Positions 16,864-26,000 of a DNA stretch of 64,000 nt are shown here, one piece after another. The notes under the pieces were generated by a model that worked only from the letters and a program-made list of their open reading frames with translations, was not told where the DNA came from and made no database searches. The stretch's first letter is position 1. Each line of letters opens with the position of its first letter. The stretch covers positions 248,001 through 312,000 of the forward strand of contig NZ_JAHDTI010000005.1 in the NCBI RefSeq assembly GCF_018531495.1, written 5' to 3'. The translations under genes were made by a program, and so were the position numbers. The stretch is from Nonomuraea sediminis (GTDB lineage: Bacteria > Actinomycetota > Actinomycetes > Streptosporangiales > Streptosporangiaceae).

Positions 16864-17952
16864 ATGGCCGTACACGAGATCCGCATCGACCGCGCGCTCA
16901 CGCTGGGCGAGGAACCCGCTACCGGGCACAACCGCTGGCATCCCGACATCAGGCCGATCGTCCGCTGCGAGCCAGGCGACGAGGTGGTGATGGAGACCCG
17001 CGACGCCTTCGACGGCCAGCTGGGGCCGGGCGCCACGCTGAAGACGGTCGCCGCGCCCGACCTGGACGTCGTCCACCCGCTGACCGGGCCCGTGTACGTG
17101 GAGGGCGCCCAGCCCGGCGACCTGCTGGAGATCGAGATCGTCGAGATCGTGCCCGACTCCTACGGCTACACCGTGCAGGTGCCCGGGTTCGGGTTCCTGC
17201 GCGACGTCTTCACCGAGCCGTTCATGGTGCGCTGGCACCTCGGCGACGGGTTCGCCCTCTCGCCCGACCTGCCCGGAGTGCGGATCCCGGGGGCGCCGTT
17301 CATGGGCACGATCGGGCTGTCGCCGGGGCACCGGTCGATGGCCAGGATCACCGCCAGGGAGCTGGCGGCGCTGGAGCGCGGCGGGTTCGTGCTGCCGCCC
17401 TCGGCCGACGGCGCGGTGCCGCGCGACCCGGCGATCGCCAACCACGGGCTGCGCACGATCCCGCCCAGGGAGCAGGCGGGCAACGTGGACATCAAGCAGC
17501 TCGTGGCGGGTACGCGGCTGTTCGTCCCCGTCGACACGCCCGGCGCGCTGTTCTCCGCCGGGGACGCTCACTTCGCCCAGGGCGACGGTGAGGCCTGCGG
17601 CACGGCCATCGAGATGGCGGCCACGCTGCGGGTGCGCTTCGCCGTACACCCGAACGAGGCCGGGGTGCGCGAGCCGCACTTCTCAGGCGTGCAGGACGCG
17701 CCGCCGCGCAGCTACTACGCCACGACGGGGATGTCGGTCAGCAGGGACGGCGAGGTCGCGGCCGAGGACCTGACGGTGGCGGCCCGCAACGCGCTGCTGA
17801 GCATGATCGACCACCTCGGGACGCGCGGGTGGAGCGCTCAGCAGGCCTACGCCATCTGCAGCGTGGCCGTCGACCTGAAGGTCAGCCAGCTGGTCGACGT
17901 CCCGAGCTTCCTGGTCTCCGCCCTCCTCCCCGAGGACATCTTCACCACCTGA
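16864..17952 (+). CDS. Acetamidase/formamidase family protein
   Basis: The protein has 362 residues (MAVHEIRIDRALTLGEEPATGHNRW). It carries FmdA/AmdA landmarks: GPVYVEGAQPGDLLEIEI, PGAPFMGTIGLSP, GNVDIKQLVAGTRLFVPV and GALFSAGDAHFAQGDGEACGTAIE, the last containing the conserved Asp-His region. It hydrolyses short-chain amides such as formamide or acetamide to ammonia and the acid in the cytosol. It follows the GH15 gene by 46 bases on the same strand, with GAGGGGGCC as ribosome-binding site. Its stop overlaps the end of the convergent membrane-protein gene by 11 bases. Confidence 0.92.
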   Translation: MAVHEIRIDRALTLGEEPATGHNRWHPDIRPIVRCEPGDEVVMETRDAFDGQLGPGATLKTVAAPDLDVVHPLTGPVYVEGAQPGDLLEIEIVEIVPDSYGYTVQVPGFGFLRDVFTEPFMVRWHLGDGFALSPDLPGVRIPGAPFMGTIGLSPGHRSMARITARELAALERGGFVLPPSADGAVPRDPAIANHGLRTIPPREQAGNVDIKQLVAGTRLFVPVDTPGALFSAGDAHFAQGDGEACGTAIEMAATLRVRFAVHPNEAGVREPHFSGVQDAPPRSYYATTGMSVSRDGEVAAEDLTVAARNALLSMIDHLGTRGWSAQQAYAICSVAVDLKVSQLVDVPSFLVSALLPEDIFTT

Positions 17953-18346
17953 CACCGCGCGCGGCGCCCAGCAAGCCCGCTGCCAGCAGCAGGGCGACCG
18001 CGAACGCCGCCGGCCCGAGCGTTTGCGGGATCTGGTGCTTGACCCCGCCGATCACCGCATCGGCGATCTGCACCAATCCGTTGATCGCCAGCAGCAGGGC
18101 GAGAGCCCGCCATGATCGCGCGGCCAGCAACCACAGCATGCTGCCCGCGAGCACGAGGTTGCGGGCCGCCATGTAGGCGGCGTAGGTCCTCGCGGCCGCC
18201 CCGTCACCTCCGGGCACCAGACCGCCGGGATCCACCAGCGCGGACACGGTGAAGTAGCCGGTGGCGAGCACGGTGAGGATCACGACGATCGTGCCGAACC
18301 ACCGAGCACCTCGTAAGGTGACCATATCGTTTAGCTTCTGAATCAT
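17942..18346 (-). CDS. Four-TM integral membrane protein, DUF4267-like
   Basis: The protein has 134 residues and four hydrophobic helices: FGTIVVILTVLATGYFTVSAL, a second near LVLAGSMLWLLAA, a third at ALALLLAINGLVQIADAV, and a fourth at AAFAVALLLAAGLLGAA. A start at 18346 (MIQKLND) was used; MVTLRG at 18325 is an alternative. The layout resembles small DUF4267-type membrane proteins of unknown function. It is divergent from a MarR-type regulator whose promoter it shares, so MarR control is likely (inference). Confidence 0.75.
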   Translation of the reverse strand: MIQKLNDMVTLRGARWFGTIVVILTVLATGYFTVSALVDPGGLVPGGDGAAARTYAAYMAARNLVLAGSMLWLLAARSWRALALLLAINGLVQIADAVIGGVKHQIPQTLGPAAFAVALLLAAGLLGAARGVRW

Positions 18347-18369
18347 ATGGCTACGCTAACATCGGTCGG

Positions 18370-18831
18370 GTGGATGCGGAAGAGTCGGTGACAGGAACGG
18401 TGAGCTACCTGCTCGGTAAGCTCGGCCGGCACGCGACCGGGCGCTTCGCCGCCCGCCTGGCCCCGCTCGGCCTGCGTCCGCGCCACTGCGGAGTGCTCGA
18501 GCTGCTCGCGCCAGGCCCTCGAGCCCAGCTTGACCTGGCCGACGCCCTCGGGGTCACGCCGGCCGTGGTGGTCGACATGCTCGACGAGCTGGAACGGCTG
18601 GGCGCGGTCCGGCGGGTCCGCGACACCGCCGACCGCCGCCGTCACCTCATCGAACTCACCCGGGAGGGCGGCCGCCTCCGCGCCCAGGCGATCTCACTGG
18701 CCCGCGAAACCGACGCGGAACTCCTCGCCACCCTCGACCCCGCCGTCGCCACGGCCCTCCGCCACGCCTTGCAGGGCCTCGCCACCACGTTCCTCGCCGG
18801 GATCTCCCCCGATCAACCTGAGGCCGGGTAG
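18370..18831 (+). CDS. MarR-family transcriptional regulator
   Basis: The protein has 153 residues from a GTG at 18370. A winged helix is visible: LGLRPRHCGVLELLA, then the recognition region LADALGVTPAVVVDMLDELERLGAVRRVRDTADRRRHLIELT, with the basic wing typical of MarR proteins. It should bind the 23-base gap separating it from the divergent membrane-protein gene. CCATAT (18322-18327) and ATATGG (18345-18350) form an inverted pair there. The ligand is unknown. Confidence 0.88.
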   Translation: MDAEESVTGTVSYLLGKLGRHATGRFAARLAPLGLRPRHCGVLELLAPGPRAQLDLADALGVTPAVVVDMLDELERLGAVRRVRDTADRRRHLIELTREGGRLRAQAISLARETDAELLATLDPAVATALRHALQGLATTFLAGISPDQPEAG

Positions 18832-18851
18832 CGGCGCCAGCGTGCGCCCAA

Positions 18852-19673
18852 TCAGTCCAGTACGGCGCGCCGCGAGCGCTCCCTGCGCGCCCGCACGGGC
18901 GAGTCCAGCCTGGCCGAGCGCGTCCAGTACCCGGCCAGCATGACCAGCATGGCGTCCACCGCCTCGGCGGGCGCACCCGCGCCGAGCGGATGCCGGGTGA
19001 AGATCTCCTCCGGATCGCGACCCCCCAGATCGGACAGCAGGAGCAGGCAGACCAGATCGGCCCAGTCCGGTCCCGTACAGGCCCGCCCCCAGTCGACCAG
19101 CATCGCGGTGCCTGTGGCCGGGTCGATCATGAAGTTGTCGTGGCGCGGATCGAAGTGCAGCAACGTGTCGCCGGTGACCAACTCGGTCCACCGGCCCTCG
19201 ACCCTGGCCAGCCGGGAGGCGGGGCCGTGCAGCTCGTTCCAGATCTCGCACCTGCCCGCCATGCGCTCGGCGATGGTGGGCAGGCCTGGGATCGGGGCGG
19301 GGGTGAGTGCGCGGGCGCAGGTCGTCAGGACGTCGAGGGCGGCCGCGAGGTCCTGCTCGCGCCACGGCTCGGGTGGCGGCGTGCCCGGCGCCACGTCCGT
19401 GCACAGCAGCACCCAGCTGTCGACCTCGCAGGAGAACAGCAGCCGCGGTGCGGGGACCTCGGCCGGCAGGGCCGCCGACACGACCGCCTCGGCGCGGTAG
19501 TCGTCGGTGGGCTCGGCGTCGGTGGCCTTGACGAACACGCGGGCGCCGTCGGCGAGGGTGACGATGCCGCGGGTGCCGCGGGAGTACCCGCCTGCGGCGG
19601 GCGCGAAGGCACGTAGCGGGGAACCGAGGCGGTGCGCCAGCTCGCGGGCCAGGGCGGCCGGGAGGTCAGTCAC
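18852..19673 (-). CDS. Aminoglycoside-phosphotransferase-fold kinase
   Basis: The protein has 273 residues from a GTG at 19673 that overlaps the end of the upstream 43-aa ORF (GTGACTGA). APH/choline-kinase features are the ATP-binding Lys in ARVFVKATDAE, the catalytic loop TLLHFDPRHDNFMI (His-x-Asp...Asn), and the metal-binding DWGRA (in place of DFG). The N-terminal glycine loop PAAGGYSRGTRG is also visible. It phosphorylates a small-molecule hydroxyl; aminoglycoside, macrolide or a metabolite are all possible. Operon position behind TetR and a rifampin-phosphotransferase-like enzyme favours xenobiotic modification, but this is inference. Confidence 0.87.
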   Translation of the reverse strand: MTDLPAALARELAHRLGSPLRAFAPAAGGYSRGTRGIVTLADGARVFVKATDAEPTDDYRAEAVVSAALPAEVPAPRLLFSCEVDSWVLLCTDVAPGTPPPEPWREQDLAAALDVLTTCARALTPAPIPGLPTIAERMAGRCEIWNELHGPASRLARVEGRWTELVTGDTLLHFDPRHDNFMIDPATGTAMLVDWGRACTGPDWADLVCLLLLSDLGGRDPEEIFTRHPLGAGAPAEAVDAMLVMLAGYWTRSARLDSPVRARRERSRRAVLD

Positions 19674-19797
19674 CCTCCTCCTCGGGAGGGTCCTCCGGGA
19701 TGCCGCGGTCCAGGACGAGTTTGGCCCGCCTGAAGCGGGCGCACCGTTCCTCCACTTCGCGCTCGTCCGCGAGGGTCCAGTCGGTCATGAACGCCAT
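19666..19797 (-). CDS. 43-aa acidic peptide coupled to the phosphotransferase gene
   Basis: A small reading frame, MAFMTDWTLADEREVEERCA..., ends in an acidic tail IPEDPPEEEGD. It begins 37 bases after the stop of the Rph-like gene. Its TGA lies inside the first codons of the phosphotransferase gene (GTGACTGA), an overlap typical of translational coupling. It may be a real microprotein or a leader that delivers ribosomes to the next start. The start could also be the second Met (19788). No homologue is recognised. Confidence 0.55.
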   Translation of the reverse strand: MAFMTDWTLADEREVEERCARFRRAKLVLDRGIPEDPPEEEGD

Positions 19798-19834
19798 CGT
19801 GTCCAGCGTCACTGATCACTCGCAGGCGTTTTGC

Positions 19835-22306
19835 TCAGTCGAGCACCTCCACCGTGCCGCGCTCGCCGTCCACCCGGATGCGGTCGCCGTCGCGCAGGCG
19901 CATCGTGGCGTTGCCCGTGCCCACCACCGCGGGGATGCCGAGCTCGCGGGCCACGATCGAGGCGTGCGACAGCGGCGCCCCCATGTCGGTGACGACCGCG
20001 GCGGCGCGCGGGAACATCGGGGTCCAGCCGATGTTGGTGAGCGTGGTCACCAGGATCTCGCCCGCCTTGAGCCGGTCGCCCTCCTCGGGGGTCGCGATGA
20101 CGCGGGCCACGCCCTCGACGATGCCGGGCGCGCCGGGGAAGCCGGTGACGGTGTCGCTGACGGGCGCGCCCCCGCCGCGGGCGTCATAGATGTCGCCGCG
20201 CCGGTCGGGGTCGGCGGCCCAGCGGACCGGGTCGAAATGGCCCACGATCAGCGTCGGGTAGGGCGGCAGCGCCGCGTACTGCTCGTGCGTGGCCCGCCGT
20301 ACCTCGATCGTGGACGGGGACGCGGCGCCGCCGCGCAGCACCGGCAGCAGCTCGTTCAGGTGGAGGAAGAACGCGTCGTCGCCGAGGCCGGTCAGCTCGC
20401 CCGCCCGCACGACGAAGGCGCGCAGCACCCAGAAGGCGCGCATGTTCTCCGAACGGGTGTCCTCCCGGTCGCGCACGACCGCGTTCCACCGCTTGACGCG
20501 GGCGCGCATCTTGCCGACCTTGCGCGGATACCTGCCCGCGAAGCGCGCCCACGCCTCGTCGCGGGCCTTGGCCTGCTTGGCCAGCAGCGCGGCGGTGTCG
20601 GCGCGCAGGTCGCGCAGGCCGGCCAGCTGGGCGTCGATCCAGGCGGGGTCCTCGCCGGGCCTGGGGATGGACACCTCGAACTCGTGCGGCCCGCGATGGC
20701 CGTAGGTGAGCGCGAACTCCTCCCGGGTGATCTCGCCGGCAGCCAGCTTGGTCAGCCCCAGGATCGGGCCCAGGCTGGCCAGCTCGCCGTCGGTGTTCAC
20801 CCCGGTCAGCATGGCCTCGGCGTCGACCTCGCCCATCATCTTGCGCAGCTTGTCGCGGGTCCACACCAGCGTGGCGCCGCCCTGCCGGCCGGCGGCCTCC
20901 AGCATCCGGCAGGCGGTCACCAGGTGCGGCTCGATCTCGCGTCCCCACAGCGCGGCCAGCTCGGCCGGGTCGTCGGTGGCGGCGATCGTGGCGCGCAGTT
21001 CCTCGCAGCGGCGCCGCGAGGTGGCCAGGAACAGCCGCATGCCCTTGAGGTTGGCCCGCACCCGGCGCTGGATGCCGACGGCCATCGGCAGGGTGCGCTT
21101 GATGATCTCCCAGCGCGACAGGTCGACCAGCGGCACGTCCAGGTCCTTGGGCAGCTTGCCGAAGACCTGCTCGACGGCGCCGAGCCGCGACTGCATGCCC
21201 AGCGCCCTGGCGATGGTGATCACCACGGACAGGTTCATGTAGAAGCGGCCGCCGATGTTGCCGACCAGGTCGAAGCCCGGCATCGCGGCGGCCGACATGG
21301 CCTCCTCGATGAACAGCCGGACGAACGACCAGGTGGCCGGGGTCATCACATCGGGGATCGCCTCGCCCAGGTTGCCCGCGGTCCACAGGTAGTCGCCCTT
21401 GAGGCTGTCGTTCCACTCCTCGACCTGCCGCCTGATGCGGGTGATCGGGCGGGCCTGGACGATCAGGAACTCGCCGCCGCTCCTGGCCCACTCCACGTCC
21501 ATGGGCGTGCCGTACAGCTGCTCGATCCGCTCACCGATCCGCGCGAGCCGTACTGCTTGCGCGTCGTCGAGCACCTGGCGGGCGCGCAGGTCGGCGGGCA
21601 CGGGCTCCTCGCGGGTGCCGTCCGCGGTCCGCACGGTCATCACCGATTTGTCGCCCAACGTCACCGATTTCACGGCATCTGCTGAGATAACCAGCGTGTC
21701 CGGGGTGACCTGGCCGCCCACGACGGCCTCACCCAGCCCCCACGAGGCGTTGACCACGATCTCGCCGCGGTCGCCCGTGACCGGGTTGGCGGTGAACATG
21801 ATGCCCGCCGCGTCGGCGTCCACCAGCTCCTGCACGACCACGGCCAGCGCCACGTCGTCGTGCGGCACGCCGTTCTGCTCCCGGTAGGCCACCGCGCGCT
21901 CGTTCCACAGCGAGGCCCAGCACTTCCTGACCGCCTCGAGCAGGCCGTCGCCCCTGATGTTGAGGTAGGTGTCCTGCTGGCCGGCGAACGACATGTCGGG
22001 CAGGTCCTCGGCGGTGGCCGACGACCGCACCGCCACCGCCACGTCGGAGCCCAGCTCTGCGTAGGCCTTGCGGATCTCGGCGGCGATCGGCTCGGGCATG
22101 TCGTGGCGCAGGAACAGCGCGGCGTCGCGGGTGCGCAGCAGCTCGTCGAGGAACGGGGCGACGAAGCTCCGGTAGGCCTCGGTGGTGATGTGGAACCCCG
22201 GCGGCACCGGCAGCCCGGCCCGCGTCAGCCTCGCCAGCGAGGCGCCCTTGCCGCCGGCCGTCGCCAGGTCGGCCGCCGGATCGTCGAGAGGGAGGACAAC
22301 CCGCAC
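19835..22306 (-). CDS. Rifampin-phosphotransferase-like / PEP-synthase-like enzyme
   Basis: The protein has 823 residues from a GTG at 22306, with AAGGAGCG SD overlapping the end of tetR. Domain order is an ATP-grasp PPDK_N domain (~1-310: GGKGASLARLTRAGLPVPPGF, VAVRSSATAEDLPDMSFAGQQDTYLN, VVQARPITR), a long helical middle (~320-700) and a swivelling PEP-utiliser His domain. In the last, GAPLSHASIVARELGIPAVVG holds the phospho-His. The PEP-binding TIM barrel of true PEP synthase or PPDK is absent. This order is that of rifampin phosphotransferases (~870 aa), in which the middle domain binds the antibiotic. Actinomycetes also carry Rph-like proteins without proven rifampin activity, so the substrate is open. 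Confidence 0.88.
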   Translation of the reverse strand: MRVVLPLDDPAADLATAGGKGASLARLTRAGLPVPPGFHITTEAYRSFVAPFLDELLRTRDAALFLRHDMPEPIAAEIRKAYAELGSDVAVAVRSSATAEDLPDMSFAGQQDTYLNIRGDGLLEAVRKCWASLWNERAVAYREQNGVPHDDVALAVVVQELVDADAAGIMFTANPVTGDRGEIVVNASWGLGEAVVGGQVTPDTLVISADAVKSVTLGDKSVMTVRTADGTREEPVPADLRARQVLDDAQAVRLARIGERIEQLYGTPMDVEWARSGGEFLIVQARPITRIRRQVEEWNDSLKGDYLWTAGNLGEAIPDVMTPATWSFVRLFIEEAMSAAAMPGFDLVGNIGGRFYMNLSVVITIARALGMQSRLGAVEQVFGKLPKDLDVPLVDLSRWEIIKRTLPMAVGIQRRVRANLKGMRLFLATSRRRCEELRATIAATDDPAELAALWGREIEPHLVTACRMLEAAGRQGGATLVWTRDKLRKMMGEVDAEAMLTGVNTDGELASLGPILGLTKLAAGEITREEFALTYGHRGPHEFEVSIPRPGEDPAWIDAQLAGLRDLRADTAALLAKQAKARDEAWARFAGRYPRKVGKMRARVKRWNAVVRDREDTRSENMRAFWVLRAFVVRAGELTGLGDDAFFLHLNELLPVLRGGAASPSTIEVRRATHEQYAALPPYPTLIVGHFDPVRWAADPDRRGDIYDARGGGAPVSDTVTGFPGAPGIVEGVARVIATPEEGDRLKAGEILVTTLTNIGWTPMFPRAAAVVTDMGAPLSHASIVARELGIPAVVGTGNATMRLRDGDRIRVDGERGTVEVLD

Positions 22307-22307
22307 G

Positions 22308-23000
22308 TCACACGCTCCTTAGCGAACCGGCCAGCCTGCGCTCGGCCAGTTCTGCGATGGTGTCGAGATAGTCGAGCAGGGCCTGCGCCTCCGGCGCGGA
22401 CGGCGTCCAGCCCAGGGCCCGCACGCACGCGTCGGCGATCAGCTCCACCAGCCGCCCGTCGGGGGTCCTGCGCTCCTCGGGCACCATCGCCTGCAGCGTC
22501 ATGAAGCCGTAGACCGTCGAGCTGATCACCAGCACGTGCTCGCCCGGGGTCAGGTCCGCGCGCAGCACCCCGAGTTTGACCAGCCGGCCGAGGTAGTCCT
22601 CGAACGCGGTGCCCAGCTCCATCGAGCTGCTGCCGCTCTGCCGCTGGCGGGCCAGCTTGCCCAGCACCTCGGTGTCCGACACCAGCATCGCCCGCATCAG
22701 TGGCCTGCGCAGGAGCTCGGTCGCCAGCAGGACGAGCAGGTCGCGCAGCGTTTCCGGACGGGCCTGCCGTACCTGCGCCAGCATGCGCACGCGCTCGCGG
22801 CGCAGCAGCGCCGCGAACAGCTCCTCGCGCGTCTTCCAGTGCAGGTAGATGGTGCCCTTGGCGACGTCGGCCTGCTTGGCCACGTCGTCGATGGTGGTCT
22901 TGTCGTAGCCCCAGCGCAGGATCAGCTCGCCTGCCGCGTCGAGGATCCTGTGCGCTCGCTCCAGCTGTCGCGCCGGTTCCAGCGGCGGTCGCCCTGCCAT
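22308..23000 (-). CDS. TetR-family transcriptional regulator
   Basis: The protein has 230 residues from the ATG at 23000 (MAGRPPLEPARQLERAHRILD), preferred over the GTG at 23009 because GAGG lies at proper spacing. The HTH (AGELILRWGYDKTTIDDVAKQADVAKGTIYLHWKTREELFAALL) is textbook TetR. The C-terminal ligand domain is unclassified. It is the first gene of the Rph-like/APH operon, separated from the next start by one base. A dyad of 13-bp arms sits just upstream, so it probably represses its own operon. Confidence 0.93.
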   Translation of the reverse strand: MAGRPPLEPARQLERAHRILDAAGELILRWGYDKTTIDDVAKQADVAKGTIYLHWKTREELFAALLRRERVRMLAQVRQARPETLRDLLVLLATELLRRPLMRAMLVSDTEVLGKLARQRQSGSSSMELGTAFEDYLGRLVKLGVLRADLTPGEHVLVISSTVYGFMTLQAMVPEERRTPDGRLVELIADACVRALGWTPSAPEAQALLDYLDTIAELAERRLAGSLRSV

Positions 23001-23011
23001 CCCGATCACCT

Positions 23012-23051
23012 CAATTGTTTGACCAGATGACTATAAGCGGTCATTCAATTG
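23012..23051. promoter_or_regulatory. Candidate TetR operator
   Basis: CAATTGTTTGACC (23012-23024) and GGTCATTCAATTG (23039-23051) are inverted arms matching at 11 of 13 positions around a 14-base spacer. They lie 12-51 bases upstream of the tetR start in an AT-rich stretch that must contain the operon promoter. Position and symmetry fit autoregulation by the TetR protein. Confidence 0.6.
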
Positions 23052-23085
23052 ATGCCAAGGGGGTCACGACTCCAAGCTCGGTCTG

Positions 23086-26000
23086 TCAGTTTCGAGATAT
23101 CCGGCCGAGCAGTCCCGCCGCCTCGGGGGCGAAGGTCTCGTCGCCGGTGTCGACGGCGATCTCCAGCATCCGTACGGCCAGCGCGAGGTCGCCGCGCTCG
23201 TGGCGGATCTCGCCCAGCCGGCAGGCGGCCTCGGCCACCAGGGCGGGCTGGTCGGTCAGGCTCAGGGTCAGCTCGTAGTAGCGCAGCGCGCCGTCGCGGT
23301 CGCCCAGCCAGTAGCACAACTCGCCCAGGTGGGCGGCGGCCATGCCCGACTCGGAGTGCCCGGCGTCGATGACGCGCTGGTACCAGGCCAGCGCCTCGGG
23401 GAAGTCGCGGGCGCGCTTGGCGAGCGCGCCCAGGTACATGGCCGCCAGCGGGCCGATCGACTCCAGCGCCTTGAGGTACCAGTCGCGGGCCTGGGCCTCG
23501 TCCTCGTCGTGGTAGGTGATGCCGAGCCCGAGCATGGCCCGCCCGGCCAGGTCGGGGTCGTCGCCGTCGACGACCCTGAGCAGCACCTGGCGCCCTTCTG
23601 CCACCTCGCCCGCGTCGATCAGCGCCTGGCCCAGGACGCTGAGCGCGGCCGGCTCGCCGGACTCGGCCGCCTCGCGCAGCGTGCGCAGCGACGTCTCGGT
23701 GTCGCCCTGGCGGCCCTGGATCATGCCGAGCAGGCTGCCGAACACCGCTCCCGCCGGGCTGTCGGCGTCGCCCGCCTGCCGTTCGACCACGCTGGAGAAG
23801 GCCTCGGCATCGCCCTCGGGGTCCAGCAGTGACAGCAGCTTGCCGCCGGCCACGAAGCGGACGTCGGCGTCGTGGTGGTCCTGCAGGCGTTCCAGCATCG
23901 CCCTGGCCTGGCCGGTCTCGCCCAGCTCCGCCAGGCGCTCGGCCAGGCCCATCTCGGTGAACGGGTCGGATCCGACCAGCCGGTAGTACAGGCGCACGGC
24001 CTCCGGGTCGTCGCACAGCTCGCCCAGTTCCCTGGCCCGGTCCGCGGCGCGATCCCCGCCCAGCGACAGCACCTGCGCGGCCAGCGCGTGCTCGCCGCGC
24101 TCGTAGTTCTCGTAGGCCAGCGCGGCCAGCCGTTCGGCGGCCTGCTGCGTGCCCGCGGCGGCGTAGGCCTGGGCGGCGGCCAGCGGGTCGCCCTCCTCCT
24201 GCAGCCAGCGGCCCAGCCTCTCCCCCGCCGTGCCCACGGCGTCGGGGTCGCCCGACTCCATGGCCAGCCTGGCCTCCCGGTGCGCCTCGGCGGTCTCGCC
24301 CAGCGTGTACAGCGCGTCGGCCAGGTCGGCGCGCAGGCCGGGCAGGGGGAAGCCGGTGTCGAGCGCGGCGCGGTACTTGGCGACGGCGCCGTGCGCGTCG
24401 CCGCGGGCGCGGCAGGCGTCGCCCCACACCCAGTAGGCGAAGGCCACGGTCTCCTGGTCGCCGGTGGCCACCGCCCTGTCGGCCTCGGCGGCCACGGCCT
24501 CGTGGTCCTCCTCGAGCAGCAGGTGGACCAGCAGGTGGTGTCTGCTTTCCAGGTCGCCGGACTCGGTGCCCGCGATCAGGGCGGTGCGGGCGCCTTCGGT
24601 GTCGCCCCGCTCGTCGAGCAGGCGGGCCAGGTCGACGGCCGCCTTGGGCATGGCCTTGCGCAGGGCCTCGACGGCGCCGTCGAGGTCGCCCCTGGCCTGC
24701 CGTACGGCCGCGATGTGTGCCCAGGCGGTCGTGACCAGGTCGGGCTCGGCGCAGCCGGTGACAGGGAGGAAGACGAGCTCGGCCCGGGAGTGGTGACCGT
24801 CCTGGGCCTGCAGCGCGCCCAGTCCGAGGCGGCCGAGCGCGGACTGGCGCGGCCCGGCCAGCTCGACGGCCAGCCGGTAGAACGGCTCGGCGCCGGTCTC
24901 GAGCACGGCGTCGAAGGCCTCCTCGGAGGGCGCCTGCTCGAGCAGGGCGCGGACCGTGGCCGCGTCGCGCTCCTCCAGCGCGATGAGCAGGTCGGCCATC
25001 GCCTGGCCCGAACGTTCCGCGAGCGCCTGGCGGGCCGCCTCGCGCCGGCCGTCGGCCAGCAGCGCCCACGGCCGCTCCTCGGGGTCGGACGTGCCGAGCC
25101 TGGCCCGGGCGATGGCCGCGGCCCGCTGGTCGCGGTCCTGGGCGGCCACGCGCAGGTGCGCGGAGCGGGCCGCCTCGGCGTCGCCCGCCTCGGCCAGGGC
25201 GCGGCCGGCCTCCAGCAGAGTGGCGGGTTCGGCGTCGGGGTCGAGCGCGGCGGCGCGTTCGAAGGCGGCGCGGGCGCCCGCCAGGTCGCCGGTCCTGGCC
25301 AGCAGGCCGCCCAGTATCCGGGCCGACTCCCCCGCCAGCTCGGGCGGGGCTCCGGCGGCGGCGGTCTCGGCGGTGGCGACGGCGGCCTCCAGGTCGCCCG
25401 CCTCACGCAGCTGGACGGCCAGGTAGAGCGGCGCGGCCTCGCCGAGGGCGGCGTCAAGCACCTGGCGGGCCTCGCCGGCGCGGCCGCCCGCCACGAGCGC
25501 CCGGCCCAGCTGGAGCGCGCTCTGCTCATCGCCCTCCAGCTCGTGCAACGCCAGGAAGGCCGCGGCCGCGGCGTCGTGTTCGCCGAGGCCCAGCTGGACG
25601 TGGCCGAGGCCGCGCAGCGCGGCGGCCCGCATCCCTTCGTCGTCGCCCGCGGCCGCACGCTGCCAGGCCTCGATCGCGCCGCGGGCGTCGCCGGCGTCGT
25701 CGCGCAGCGCGCCCAGGTAGCAGGCGGCCTGCTGCTCCAGGTCGGGATGGGTCACCAGCGACAGCGCGGTGCCGGCCGCCGCGCTCCGGCCCGCGCGCTG
25801 CCAGGCGTGCGCGCACTCCATGGCGAGCAGGGCGTCCTGCCAGGACTCGGCCGGGATCGGGTCCTGGGCCAGCAGCCGTGCCGCGAACTCGTCCTCGGCC
25901 GTGGCCAGGGCCGCGCCGTCGAGATCGTCGAGCCGTATCCGGGTGAAGCCCAGCATCCAGGCGTTGCCCAGCCGCTCGTGCAGCCGGGTGGCGGCCAGCA

